In this document: positions 53,792 to 61,187 of the stretch, in pieces
Position numbering within the stretch: position 1 is the stretch's first letter
Layout of the letters: each line of letters starts with the position of its first letter
DNA from: Bacteroidia bacterium
GTDB lineage: Bacteria; Bacteroidota; Bacteroidia; AKYH767-A; OLB10
NCBI GenBank assembly: GCA_016788065.1
Contig: JAEUTI010000081.1
Span: forward strand, 94,480 to 158,479
Length of the DNA stretch: 64,000 nt
Direction: 5' to 3'
Made by a program: the position numbers and the translations under genes
Notes under the pieces: model-generated
Told to the model about the DNA's origin: nothing
The model's database searches: none
What the model saw: only the letters and a program-made list of their open reading frames with translations

Positions 53792-55052
53792 ATTTGGTGG
53801 CGCATCTGTGAAAGATGCTGCGGCAGTACGAAATATGACAGCTATACTGAAAATGTTTTCAGCTGAAGAACTGGTGGTTGTTATTTCTGCAATGGGCAAA
53901 ACTACCAATGCTTTGGAAAAAGTTACTAATGCTTATTTTTCAGATGCAGCCGAAGCTCACAAAAATCTGGAAATTGTAAAACAGTATCATCTGGAATTGA
54001 TGGAAGAACTTTTCCCTGATAAATCGAATCCGGTATATAATCTGGTAAATAATTTGTTTGTGGAAATTGAATGGGTTCTCGAAGAGCAACCTGCCAGAAG
54101 TTATGCATTTGTTTATGATCAGATAGTTTCTCAAGGTGAACTGATTTCAACAACAATTATAAGTAATTACCTCAATGCATCAGGGGTATCAAATACCTGG
54201 CTCGATGCACGCGATTGTATTCAAACCGACAATAATTACCGTGAAGGAAATGTTGATTGGGAATTGACTCAGGATCTTACCAGCTCAAAAATTGATGCAT
54301 TGTTCAAGAAAAATAAAATTGTAATCACACAAGGGTTTATTGGTGGCACATCTGAAAATTTTACTACCACTCTCGGTCGTGAAGGATCCGATTATTCAGC
54401 AGCAATTTTTGCTTATTGCATGAATGCAGATGGTGTGTTTATCTGGAAAGATGTCCCGGGCGTTTTAAATGCTGATCCAAAATTTTATAAAGAAGCGCAG
54501 AAGTTGGAGCGTATGAGTTACCATGATGCTATTGAGTTAGCTTATTATGGTGCATCGGTAATTCATCCCAAAACCATTAAGCCACTTGAAAACAAGAATA
54601 TTGCATTGCATGTTAAATCATTCGTGAATCCAGACTTACCCGGAACGGTGATTGGCAAAGACTTCCAAACCAAACCATTGATTCCGTCTTTTATTTTCAA
54701 AGAGAATCAGGTGTTGATCAGTATTGCAGCTAAAGATTTTTCATTCATTGCTGAGGAAAATCTAAGTGGAATTTTCGGACTCTTTGCACGACTTGGTGTA
54801 AAAATTAATCTGATGCAAAACTCTGCAATCAGTTTCTCTGTTTGTATTGATAATGATGCGCTCAAGACCCCGGAACTGATTAAAGAACTGATGAGCGACT
54901 ATAAAGTTCGTTACAATGAAAATCTGCAGCTGTTTACGGTTCGGCATTATTACCCGTCTACCATTGAAATGTTAACAGCCGGTAAAGAAATTCTTCTCGA
55001 ACAACGAAGCAGGCAAACAGCCCAGTTTGTAGTAAGGACCATAAACAATTAA
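53778..55052 (+). CDS. lysC: aspartate kinase
   Basis: A 424-residue monofunctional aspartokinase, first step of Lys/Met/Thr biosynthesis. The nucleotide-binding KFGGASVKD replaces the more usual KFGGTS. Other marks are FIGGTSENFTTTLGREGSDYSAAIFA and the FIWKDVPGVLNADPK loop; C-terminal ACT domains (about 310-420) provide feedback control. ATG 53778 is chosen over an in-frame ATG at 53760. The GNAT gene overlaps its start by 14 bp. Confidence 0.92.
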   Translation: MKVFKFGGASVKDAAAVRNMTAILKMFSAEELVVVISAMGKTTNALEKVTNAYFSDAAEAHKNLEIVKQYHLELMEELFPDKSNPVYNLVNNLFVEIEWVLEEQPARSYAFVYDQIVSQGELISTTIISNYLNASGVSNTWLDARDCIQTDNNYREGNVDWELTQDLTSSKIDALFKKNKIVITQGFIGGTSENFTTTLGREGSDYSAAIFAYCMNADGVFIWKDVPGVLNADPKFYKEAQKLERMSYHDAIELAYYGASVIHPKTIKPLENKNIALHVKSFVNPDLPGTVIGKDFQTKPLIPSFIFKENQVLISIAAKDFSFIAEENLSGIFGLFARLGVKINLMQNSAISFSVCIDNDALKTPELIKELMSDYKVRYNENLQLFTVRHYYPSTIEMLTAGKEILLEQRSRQTAQFVVRTINN

Positions 55053-55055
55053 TGT

Positions 55056-56153
55056 ATGTCACAGGAATTGAATATTCAAAACAGAAGTGCTGTAATTTTA
55101 TGGCTTTTTAGTGGTTGTCTCTTAATATTTTTAATGGTAGTAGTAGGTGGCATCACGCGACTGACAGGATCAGGTTTATCTATTACCAGGTGGGATGTTG
55201 TAACCGGTTCGATTCCTCCTATGTCTGAGGCTGCCTGGGAAAAAGAATTTGCACACTACCAGGAATCACCACAATATAAATTGATCAATTCTCATTTCGG
55301 AATACATGAGTTTAAGCAAATTTATTGGTGGGAATATATTCACAGGTTAATCGGAAGAATCATAGGACTGGTTTTTATTATTCCTTTCATTTGGTTTCTG
55401 ATTCGAAAGCAACTAAGCAAAGACCTGATCTGGAAATCACTTATTCTTTTTGGAATGGGTGGATTGCAGGGATTTATTGGTTGGTACATGGTGAGCAGCG
55501 GACTCGTTGATATTCCCAGTGTAAGTCATTACCGACTTGCCCTGCATCTCATTACTGCGTTTTTCACTTTTGGTTTAACCTTTTGGTTTGCATTCGAATT
55601 AATAAATACTGAAAAGTTGCAACTGACGGGATGGAAAAAGGGAATCAGAAAACTGGCTGTTGGAATTTTTGCAGTCACTGTTTTACAGATAATTTATGGA
55701 GCTTTCGTTGCAGGTATGAAAGCGGGACATATCTATAACACCTGGCCACTTATGGGTGATTCCTTAATTGCTGAATCGGTATTTTATGCCTTTAAAAATC
55801 TGGGCTGGGAAGCATTTGTAAATAACCTTTCCGGAGTGCAATTCATTCACCGTTATTTAGCTTATGTGGTTTTCTTCCTGATATTGTTTTTGGCTTACCG
55901 TGTATTCAAAATGCAAAAGTCTACAAACGAAAAACTGCTCCCTTCACAGTTGGGAGCAGTTTATTTTGTAGTAGTAGTAGTTATATGTCAGTTTATTTTA
56001 GGTGTGCTGACATTAATTTATAATGTTCCCGTTTGGATGGGTGTTACTCATCAGGTCTTTGCGTTTATTTTGTTCGCTGCCGAGATTTATCTGATTCACT
56101 TGTTCACCAGACAATCAGTTGCAGATGCAAAGCTAACCGGGGGTCTTAGATAA
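55056..56153 (+). CDS. ctaA: heme A synthase (COX15/CtaA)
   Basis: A 365-residue membrane protein with eight helices that oxidises heme O to heme A for cytochrome c oxidase. Conserved heme-ligand histidines are in WWEYIHRLIGR, SHYRLALHLIT, QFIHRYLAY and VTHQVFAF, with GGITRLTGSGLSITRWDVVTG at the N terminus. It follows aspartate kinase by 3 bp. A strong terminator-like hairpin lies inside the coding sequence at 55932-55962. Confidence 0.95.
   Translation: MSQELNIQNRSAVILWLFSGCLLIFLMVVVGGITRLTGSGLSITRWDVVTGSIPPMSEAAWEKEFAHYQESPQYKLINSHFGIHEFKQIYWWEYIHRLIGRIIGLVFIIPFIWFLIRKQLSKDLIWKSLILFGMGGLQGFIGWYMVSSGLVDIPSVSHYRLALHLITAFFTFGLTFWFAFELINTEKLQLTGWKKGIRKLAVGIFAVTVLQIIYGAFVAGMKAGHIYNTWPLMGDSLIAESVFYAFKNLGWEAFVNNLSGVQFIHRYLAYVVFFLILFLAYRVFKMQKSTNEKLLPSQLGAVYFVVVVVICQFILGVLTLIYNVPVWMGVTHQVFAFILFAAEIYLIHLFTRQSVADAKLTGGLR
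55932..55962. terminator. terminator-like hairpin inside ctaA
   Basis: AAACTGCTCCC and GGGAGCAGTTT are exact 11-bp complements around a 9-nt loop. On the minus strand the stem is followed by TTTTTCG, so it could end the M14 peptidase transcript that reads into ctaA from 56155. Confidence 0.5.
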
Positions 56154-56154
56154 A

Positions 56155-58533
56155 TTATTGAATAATCATCTTGACCGGACTTCCCAATCCTGTTTCATCT
56201 GCTATTCTGATCACATAAATACCAGGTGACAAAGCAGATGTTTCTAATCTGAAAGAGGCTGTACCTGCAGCAATTTCAGTCTTCTCTACTTCACGTCCTA
56301 TTGCATCATAGATTACTAATGTGCTCTTGGTGTTTCGTGGATTCAAATTTACGAAGGTATAAGTTGATGCCGGATTTGGTTGGATAGAAACAGTTGTTTG
56401 TGATTGCAGGTTTTCCTGGATGTTATTGGTTCCTGGTAATACTTTAGTTACAAGCACATCATCAAAATAAAATCCATCATATTCCTGAAATCCATCGCTT
56501 ACCAATTGGAAGCGAATGAGGATATTACTTCCCAGATAATCAGCTAAATCAATTTCTTCTTTCACCCACGATAATTGAAATCCTTCATAAAGAGGCTCAT
56601 CTAATTCCTGGAATGCACTTCCCGGAACTGTGTATGTTCCGCATAATGGTGTCCAGCTGCCTCCTCCGTTAGTAGATGCTTCAACCTGAACAAAATCATA
56701 ATTTGGTTCCAATGCCCATCGTGCATAAAAACTAAGAGTGGCATTCAAAGCATTGCTTAAGTCAATAGGAGTAGTGACTCTGACAGATTTATTTTCGTTG
56801 CCATTGTAATCGCCAATTGGTGAATCGGTAATTGATGCTGAAGGAGAATAAAATATAGTTGTGCTCGTTCCCCATTGCCCTGCATTCCATCCTGATGTTG
56901 TATTGGCATCCGATGCAAATACCGTAACAGGACTTCCAAAATATTTCACAATCGTATCAGTAAGTGTATACTGCCCGTTGTCAATGTTTAAAAGGAATTT
57001 GATTACATCACCATTGTTCATTGGAGTTGTTAATGCAAAAGAAATGGAATCGTTAATTTCCTGCAGTAATCCCAAGCCTGAGATCGATAGTGGTGCACCA
57101 GTTGAAACAATATTTGAAGTGATCGGTGTAAGGCTGATAGTGTAAGTTGCCAATGTGTCAAGTCCCAGTTGTTTTAAATTGAGTTGCACATAACCACCAC
57201 CACTGTTTATTAATGATGGAGATGTTTCTGTAAGTTGTGCATACGGTCCTGCAAGTTGTGCCATGGTGATATTTTGAAAAATGGTATTCTGACATAGAGG
57301 AATAATTTCATTTGCCGGTGGCCAGAAACCAAATGCAGCATCTCCACATTCCGGAGTCATGGCAAATATTTTTGGTTTGGCACTCTGTTCTCCATACATC
57401 CAGTCATCTGAACTTCCATTTACAATATAGCCCACAGTCTGATCAGCTGTTCCATAGGTGTAGCCGTTATATGTTGTAAGGAGATTTCCATAATTGGCAA
57501 ACAATGCACTGTCGGGTGTGTAAATAGAATAGTCATAACCCCAGGGATAAATAAGTAGATTTCCGAAGGTGTGATAATTTAATGCAATTCGGAATGAGCG
57601 GGAGTTTACAAAATCTCTCATGATTTGCGTTTCAGGTTCCGAGAAAGGAACGGTACCACGATAAGTTTCATCGCCGGTGAAAGGGGAGGAGCCATCATCA
57701 TCAAAGCCCCAATTGTAACCGTAGTTTCTGTTAAGGTCGATGCCGAATGTACCATCCAAATTATCTCTTCTGTTCTTTCTCCACATCCCGCCACCGGAAG
57801 GATCTGTTAGTTCGTTGTATTGGTAGCCATCAGGATTTAAACAAGTAATGAAAAACATTTCTGTCCCGTTGACCAATCCTGAAATTTTAGCATCGCTTCC
57901 ATAATTTTCAAGCAGGTACCACATATAAAAAATCAATTGTGACATACCACCTGGCTCTCTTGCGTGATGAACAGCTGAATACAATACTTCAGGTTCTGTT
58001 TCATCCACATTGGCATTATCAGAAATTTTAACATAGTAAACAGGTTGTCCTTCGATAGTAGTTCCGAAAGGTATGGCTTGTTTGACGGTGATTAGATTCG
58101 GAAATTTGGATGCCATAGAATCCAGATTTGCGATCATTTCCTGATACGTGAAGTAGCCTCCCATGCTTCCCAGCGAAAAGTTTGAAGGTGTTTGGTAAAC
58201 AGGAGTTCCTGATACACAAGTTCCGGCTGCAGCAGAACGATGAGCGCTGACTCCCGGTGATTGATGTGCATAATGATGTTTGACATCATCAATCAATACC
58301 TCATACCGAAAACCGGCATTTTGAATTTTAGTAATCTCAGCCTGACTGAAATCGGAGACAAACCACACATTCTTTCGATAGTCGCCATGATCGGTTTCAA
58401 TGCCCAGAGTGGTCAGTTTTACTAAACCGGCATCATTGGTATAAATCCGTAATCGTTTGTAGTTCCCTGTTTGAGCCAGGATTGATGTGCATGTTGCAAG
58501 AACTATTGCAAACACTAAAGCTGTTTTTTTCAT
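56155..58533 (-). CDS. M14 zinc carboxypeptidase with T9SS sorting domain
   Basis: A 792-residue secreted peptidase. After the signal peptide (MKKTALVFAIVLATCTSILAQ) and a propeptide, the M14 domain has the zinc ligands H-x-x-E in VHHAREPGG, the LNRNYG substrate-binding motif, a third ligand in LNYHTFGN and the catalytic Glu of MTPECGD. Beta-sandwich domains and a T9SS type A C terminus (QPNPASTYTFVNLNPR...GIYVIRIA) follow. ATG 58533 is chosen because a -7 box lies over the alternative GTG at 58551. Converges with ctaA with a 1-bp gap. Confidence 0.94.
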   Translation of the reverse strand: MKKTALVFAIVLATCTSILAQTGNYKRLRIYTNDAGLVKLTTLGIETDHGDYRKNVWFVSDFSQAEITKIQNAGFRYEVLIDDVKHHYAHQSPGVSAHRSAAAGTCVSGTPVYQTPSNFSLGSMGGYFTYQEMIANLDSMASKFPNLITVKQAIPFGTTIEGQPVYYVKISDNANVDETEPEVLYSAVHHAREPGGMSQLIFYMWYLLENYGSDAKISGLVNGTEMFFITCLNPDGYQYNELTDPSGGGMWRKNRRDNLDGTFGIDLNRNYGYNWGFDDDGSSPFTGDETYRGTVPFSEPETQIMRDFVNSRSFRIALNYHTFGNLLIYPWGYDYSIYTPDSALFANYGNLLTTYNGYTYGTADQTVGYIVNGSSDDWMYGEQSAKPKIFAMTPECGDAAFGFWPPANEIIPLCQNTIFQNITMAQLAGPYAQLTETSPSLINSGGGYVQLNLKQLGLDTLATYTISLTPITSNIVSTGAPLSISGLGLLQEINDSISFALTTPMNNGDVIKFLLNIDNGQYTLTDTIVKYFGSPVTVFASDANTTSGWNAGQWGTSTTIFYSPSASITDSPIGDYNGNENKSVRVTTPIDLSNALNATLSFYARWALEPNYDFVQVEASTNGGGSWTPLCGTYTVPGSAFQELDEPLYEGFQLSWVKEEIDLADYLGSNILIRFQLVSDGFQEYDGFYFDDVLVTKVLPGTNNIQENLQSQTTVSIQPNPASTYTFVNLNPRNTKSTLVIYDAIGREVEKTEIAAGTASFRLETSALSPGIYVIRIADETGLGSPVKMIIQ

Positions 58534-58550
58534 AATTGTGGATTGTCTCA

Positions 58551-58558
58551 CAAAGGTA
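58551..58558 (-). promoter_or_regulatory. -7 box for M14 peptidase gene
   Basis: TACCTTTG on the minus strand fits TAnnTTTG, 17 bp before ATG 58533. Confidence 0.55.
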
Positions 58559-58573
58559 GTAAGTAAGTATGGA

Positions 58574-58593
58574 CACCCGGTAAAACCCGGGTG
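58574..58593. other. short inverted repeat between SRPBCC and M14 genes
   Basis: CACCCGG pairs with CCGGGTG around a 6-nt loop. It may be a weak terminator for the SRPBCC gene or an operator upstream of the M14 promoter; no T-run. Confidence 0.35.
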
Positions 58594-58625
58594 AATTAAT
58601 GATTTATGATATTTTCATGACAAAA

Positions 58626-59630
58626 TTACTGAATAGGGTAGTAAATCCGGGTCAGCCATTTGGTAGTGTCCTTCTCAACCATTGGGTCGGTAACATATTC
58701 TTCCCAGGGATTACCGGCTATAGTTTTTCCTTGCTTACGCGCCCATTCATCCATGAAAATATGCGCTTTTTCGGTGTCTATGTAATCGCCGTAAAAATCG
58801 AGTTTCATCACCTGAACTGAAGGTAACTCACGGGCAATAATATTGCCATCCGATTTACCACTTTTATCAACTGGAATAGCTGGCTCCATCACCACTTTAT
58901 CTGCAGAAAATGATTCATAAACTGCCAGAACCGGCCCCGATTGTTTTAAGCCTTGTTTCATCATGGCTTCTCCGATTTTACCATAGCTTTCCCCAAGCTG
59001 CATTCCTATTTCGGATGGTTTGCAGGTTATTTTAATTGACATTATTTTCAAAGCATTGCTTTCCATAACCGATATTTCCCATTCTTTTTCTTCAGCCAAA
59101 GGAAGATTTTCGCAATGTTTTTTCAATCCATTCAAGGTTTTGTCGAAATCATCATTTAACATCTTTTCGAAGACAAGTCCGGGGAAAATGCGGCCAAAAA
59201 ATGGAAGATCAATATCCATATAGGTGGTCACATTAGTACCTGAGTCGCCGGCTGCGAACCGCCAACCACCGGTTGAAATTCCCATCCCTTCAAAATTTAA
59301 TGTGGTCACAATTTTTTCATTCGGCATACTTTCGGTGATGGTCAGGGTTCCGGCACCTGCAAGTTCATCGGTACTTCTCCATTTATGAATGGCACCTACA
59401 CCTGCTTCAGGACCTTCATATGTCGATTGCATTTTAGGATCAATACTATCCCAATAAGACCATTTTTTCCACGTTTTCAGATGATTAACCTGATTAAATA
59501 CCTGTGCTGCAGGCCGGTTTATGAACATTGATCGTTCAGCATGAATGGAAGAAGGTAAAAAAACGGAAACAACCGTAGCGAGAATCAGAATGATGAGGAT
59601 GATAATTCCTGCGATTTTGAGTGCTTTCAT
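58626..59630 (-). CDS. SRPBCC-domain protein with C-terminal GyrI-like domain
   Basis: A 334-residue membrane-anchored protein: one N-terminal helix (IAGIIILIILILATVVSVFLP), a START/SRPBCC ligand-binding domain (about 30-170, RPAAQVFNQVNHLKTWKKWSYWD), and a GyrI-like/AraC effector-binding domain (about 185-334). The combination is common in Bacteroidota and thought to bind small hydrophobic ligands. Function unknown. Confidence 0.87.
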   Translation of the reverse strand: MKALKIAGIIILIILILATVVSVFLPSSIHAERSMFINRPAAQVFNQVNHLKTWKKWSYWDSIDPKMQSTYEGPEAGVGAIHKWRSTDELAGAGTLTITESMPNEKIVTTLNFEGMGISTGGWRFAAGDSGTNVTTYMDIDLPFFGRIFPGLVFEKMLNDDFDKTLNGLKKHCENLPLAEEKEWEISVMESNALKIMSIKITCKPSEIGMQLGESYGKIGEAMMKQGLKQSGPVLAVYESFSADKVVMEPAIPVDKSGKSDGNIIARELPSVQVMKLDFYGDYIDTEKAHIFMDEWARKQGKTIAGNPWEEYVTDPMVEKDTTKWLTRIYYPIQ

Positions 59631-59731
59631 AGCTTCTAATTTAGGATATCACAAGAGTACAAATTTTCATTCATAGTGCAAAATATATCCGGACCATGAA
59701 TGCAACCGTTAAATCATAACGGATTTGATTG

Positions 59732-59739
59732 TACTTTTG
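59732..59739 (+). promoter_or_regulatory. -7 box for GT9 gene
   Basis: TACTTTTG fits TAnnTTTG and ends 6 bp before ATG 59746, which favours that start over the upstream TTG at 59725. Confidence 0.55.
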
Positions 59740-59745
59740 CGACTA

Positions 59746-60750
59746 ATGGCTGTTTTGAAGAAAATTCTGATTATCAGGTTTAGCTCTATTGGGGATATTG
59801 TGCTCACAACCCCTGTTGTAAGGTGCTTGAAGAATCAGTTGCCCGAAGTAGAAGTTCATTTTGTTACCAAGAAAGCTTTTGCAGGAGTTGTCAATAATAA
59901 TAATTTCATTGACAAAGTCCATTTGCTAGATGATAATCTGGATGTTTTATTACAGCAACTAAAGGCAGAAAATTTCGATTTTATAGTCGATTTGCACAAC
60001 AATTTAAGAAGCAAAAGAGTGATGTTGGCATTGGGTAAGCCCGGTGCTGCATTCAACAAACTTAATGTTGCAAAGTGGTTCAAGGTAAATTTTAAAATAG
60101 ATTTTTTACCAGCGGTGCATATAGTTGATCGCTATATGGAGACTGTTCAGAAACTGGGTGTGATAAACGATCAAAAAGGACTCGATTTTTTTATTGCAGA
60201 TAAGGATGAGGTAGATCTAACGACCCTGAGTCAGCCCTGGAGAAATGGGTATGTCGCGATGGTTATTGGTGCCAATCATGCAACTAAGAGAATGCCGCCT
60301 GAAAAGATGGCAGAAGTAATTGAAAAAATGAAACTGCCGGTTGTTTTAATAGGAGGGAAAGATGATTTGAAAGTAGCTGAGATTGTCCAGGGTCGTTTTC
60401 CGGAATTGGTAATGAATGTTTGTGGTAAATTCAATTTATCACAATCGGCATCGCTTGTCCGACAAGCCCGTTTTGTGATAACTCATGATACGGGATTAAT
60501 GCATATAGCAGCCGCTTTTCACCAAAGAATACTTTCGGTTTGGGGTAACACCATTCCGGGTTTTGGTATGACCCCCTATTTACCGGACGGGAAAGGTGAA
60601 TCGGTAATAATTGAAAATAATTCCTTGTCGTGCCGTCCATGCTCAAAAATAGGCTACGATAAATGTCCGAAATCCCACTTTAAGTGCATGAACGATCTGA
60701 ATGTTAATGATTTAGTAAAAACAGCCCACTCCTGGTGGCAGCCAACATAA
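59746..60750 (+). CDS. glycosyltransferase family 9 (heptosyltransferase-like)
   Basis: A 334-residue GT9 enzyme of the WaaF/WaaC fold. N-terminal ILIIRFSSIGDIVLTTPVVRCLK, VDLHNNLRSKRVM in the middle and the C-terminal ADP-heptose/HDTGLMHIAAAF motif are as in LPS heptosyltransferases. It probably adds a sugar to the LPS core at the inner face of the membrane. Monocistronic, directly before the tRNA gene. Confidence 0.92.
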   Translation: MAVLKKILIIRFSSIGDIVLTTPVVRCLKNQLPEVEVHFVTKKAFAGVVNNNNFIDKVHLLDDNLDVLLQQLKAENFDFIVDLHNNLRSKRVMLALGKPGAAFNKLNVAKWFKVNFKIDFLPAVHIVDRYMETVQKLGVINDQKGLDFFIADKDEVDLTTLSQPWRNGYVAMVIGANHATKRMPPEKMAEVIEKMKLPVVLIGGKDDLKVAEIVQGRFPELVMNVCGKFNLSQSASLVRQARFVITHDTGLMHIAAAFHQRILSVWGNTIPGFGMTPYLPDGKGESVIIENNSLSCRPCSKIGYDKCPKSHFKCMNDLNVNDLVKTAHSWWQPT

Positions 60751-60775
60751 ATCAATTTCAGGTTGGTTTTTTCCT

Positions 60776-60783
60776 TATTTTTG
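60776..60783 (+). promoter_or_regulatory. candidate -7 box for tRNA-Arg
   Basis: TATTTTTG fits TAnnTTTG, 27 bp upstream of the tRNA. Confidence 0.45.
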
Positions 60784-60810
60784 CACCGCCTTTGAAAAAA
60801 AGCAAATCAA

Positions 60811-60887
60811 GGACCCGTAGTTCAACTGGATAGAATGACAGATTCCGGTTCTGTTGGTTGGGGGTTCGAATCCCTTCGGGTCCGCCA
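60811..60887 (+). tRNA. tRNA-Arg (anticodon CCG), CCA encoded
   Basis: The cloverleaf is complete: acceptor GGACCCG with CGGGTCC, a D-arm with GTTCAACTGG, anticodon stem ACAGA/TCTGT with loop TTCCGGT (anticodon CCG), a T-arm with TTCGAAT, then discriminator G and an encoded CCA (60885-60887). It reads CGG codons. Confidence 0.96.
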
Positions 60888-60901
60888 GTATGAGACAACC
60901 T

Positions 60902-60925
60902 AAATCCCGCTATTGCGGGATTTTT
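60902..60925 (+). terminator. intrinsic terminator after tRNA-Arg
   Basis: AAATCCCGC pairs with GCGGGATTT around a 4-nt loop and runs into TTTTT, 15 bp after the tRNA. Confidence 0.85.
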
Positions 60926-61003
60926 AGTTTAAAAAATTCCGGAAAGCTCGCTTTCCAGGAATTTTTTAAACTAAAAATCTGCCTCGTTTACGAAGCGGAT
61001 TTT
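60919..61003. repeat. composite palindrome (REP/MITE-like)
   Basis: A 20-22-bp stem (60919-60940 with 58-79 of the next line, 60958-60979) plus a 6-bp inner stem GGAAAG/CTTTCC with loop CTCG, broken only by one bulged A. It is followed by a 13-bp imperfect hairpin, AAAATC...GATTTT (60974-61003). With the terminator at 60902 the whole is a symmetrical hairpin-stem-hairpin unit of about 100 nt, followed directly by the GGATTAA array. Confidence 0.75.
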
Positions 61004-61006
61004 GAA

Positions 61007-61055
61007 GGATTAAGGATTAAGGATTAAAGATTAAGGATTAAAGATTAAGGATTGC
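61007..61055. repeat. 7 x 7-bp GGATTAA tandem array
   Basis: Seven heptamers: GGATTAA four times, AGATTAA twice, then GGATTGC. Same unit as the array at 23469-23517. Confidence 0.92.
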
Positions 61056-61122
61056 CAATGAAAAATGAAAAGACACTATCCCAATTCTCGTTTTCGTTCT
61101 CATTCCCATTCTCATTCTCACC

Positions 61123-61158
61123 AAAGAAGCTGTTTCAAATTAATGAAACAGCTTCTTT
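61123..61158. terminator. bidirectional intrinsic terminator
   Basis: A 15-bp perfect stem (AAAGAAGCTGTTTCA with its complement) around a 6-nt loop, 30 bp beyond the stop of the minus-strand low-complexity gene. Confidence 0.88.
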
Positions 61159-61187
61159 CGGGTGTGTTAAAAAATAAAAGCAATTAA

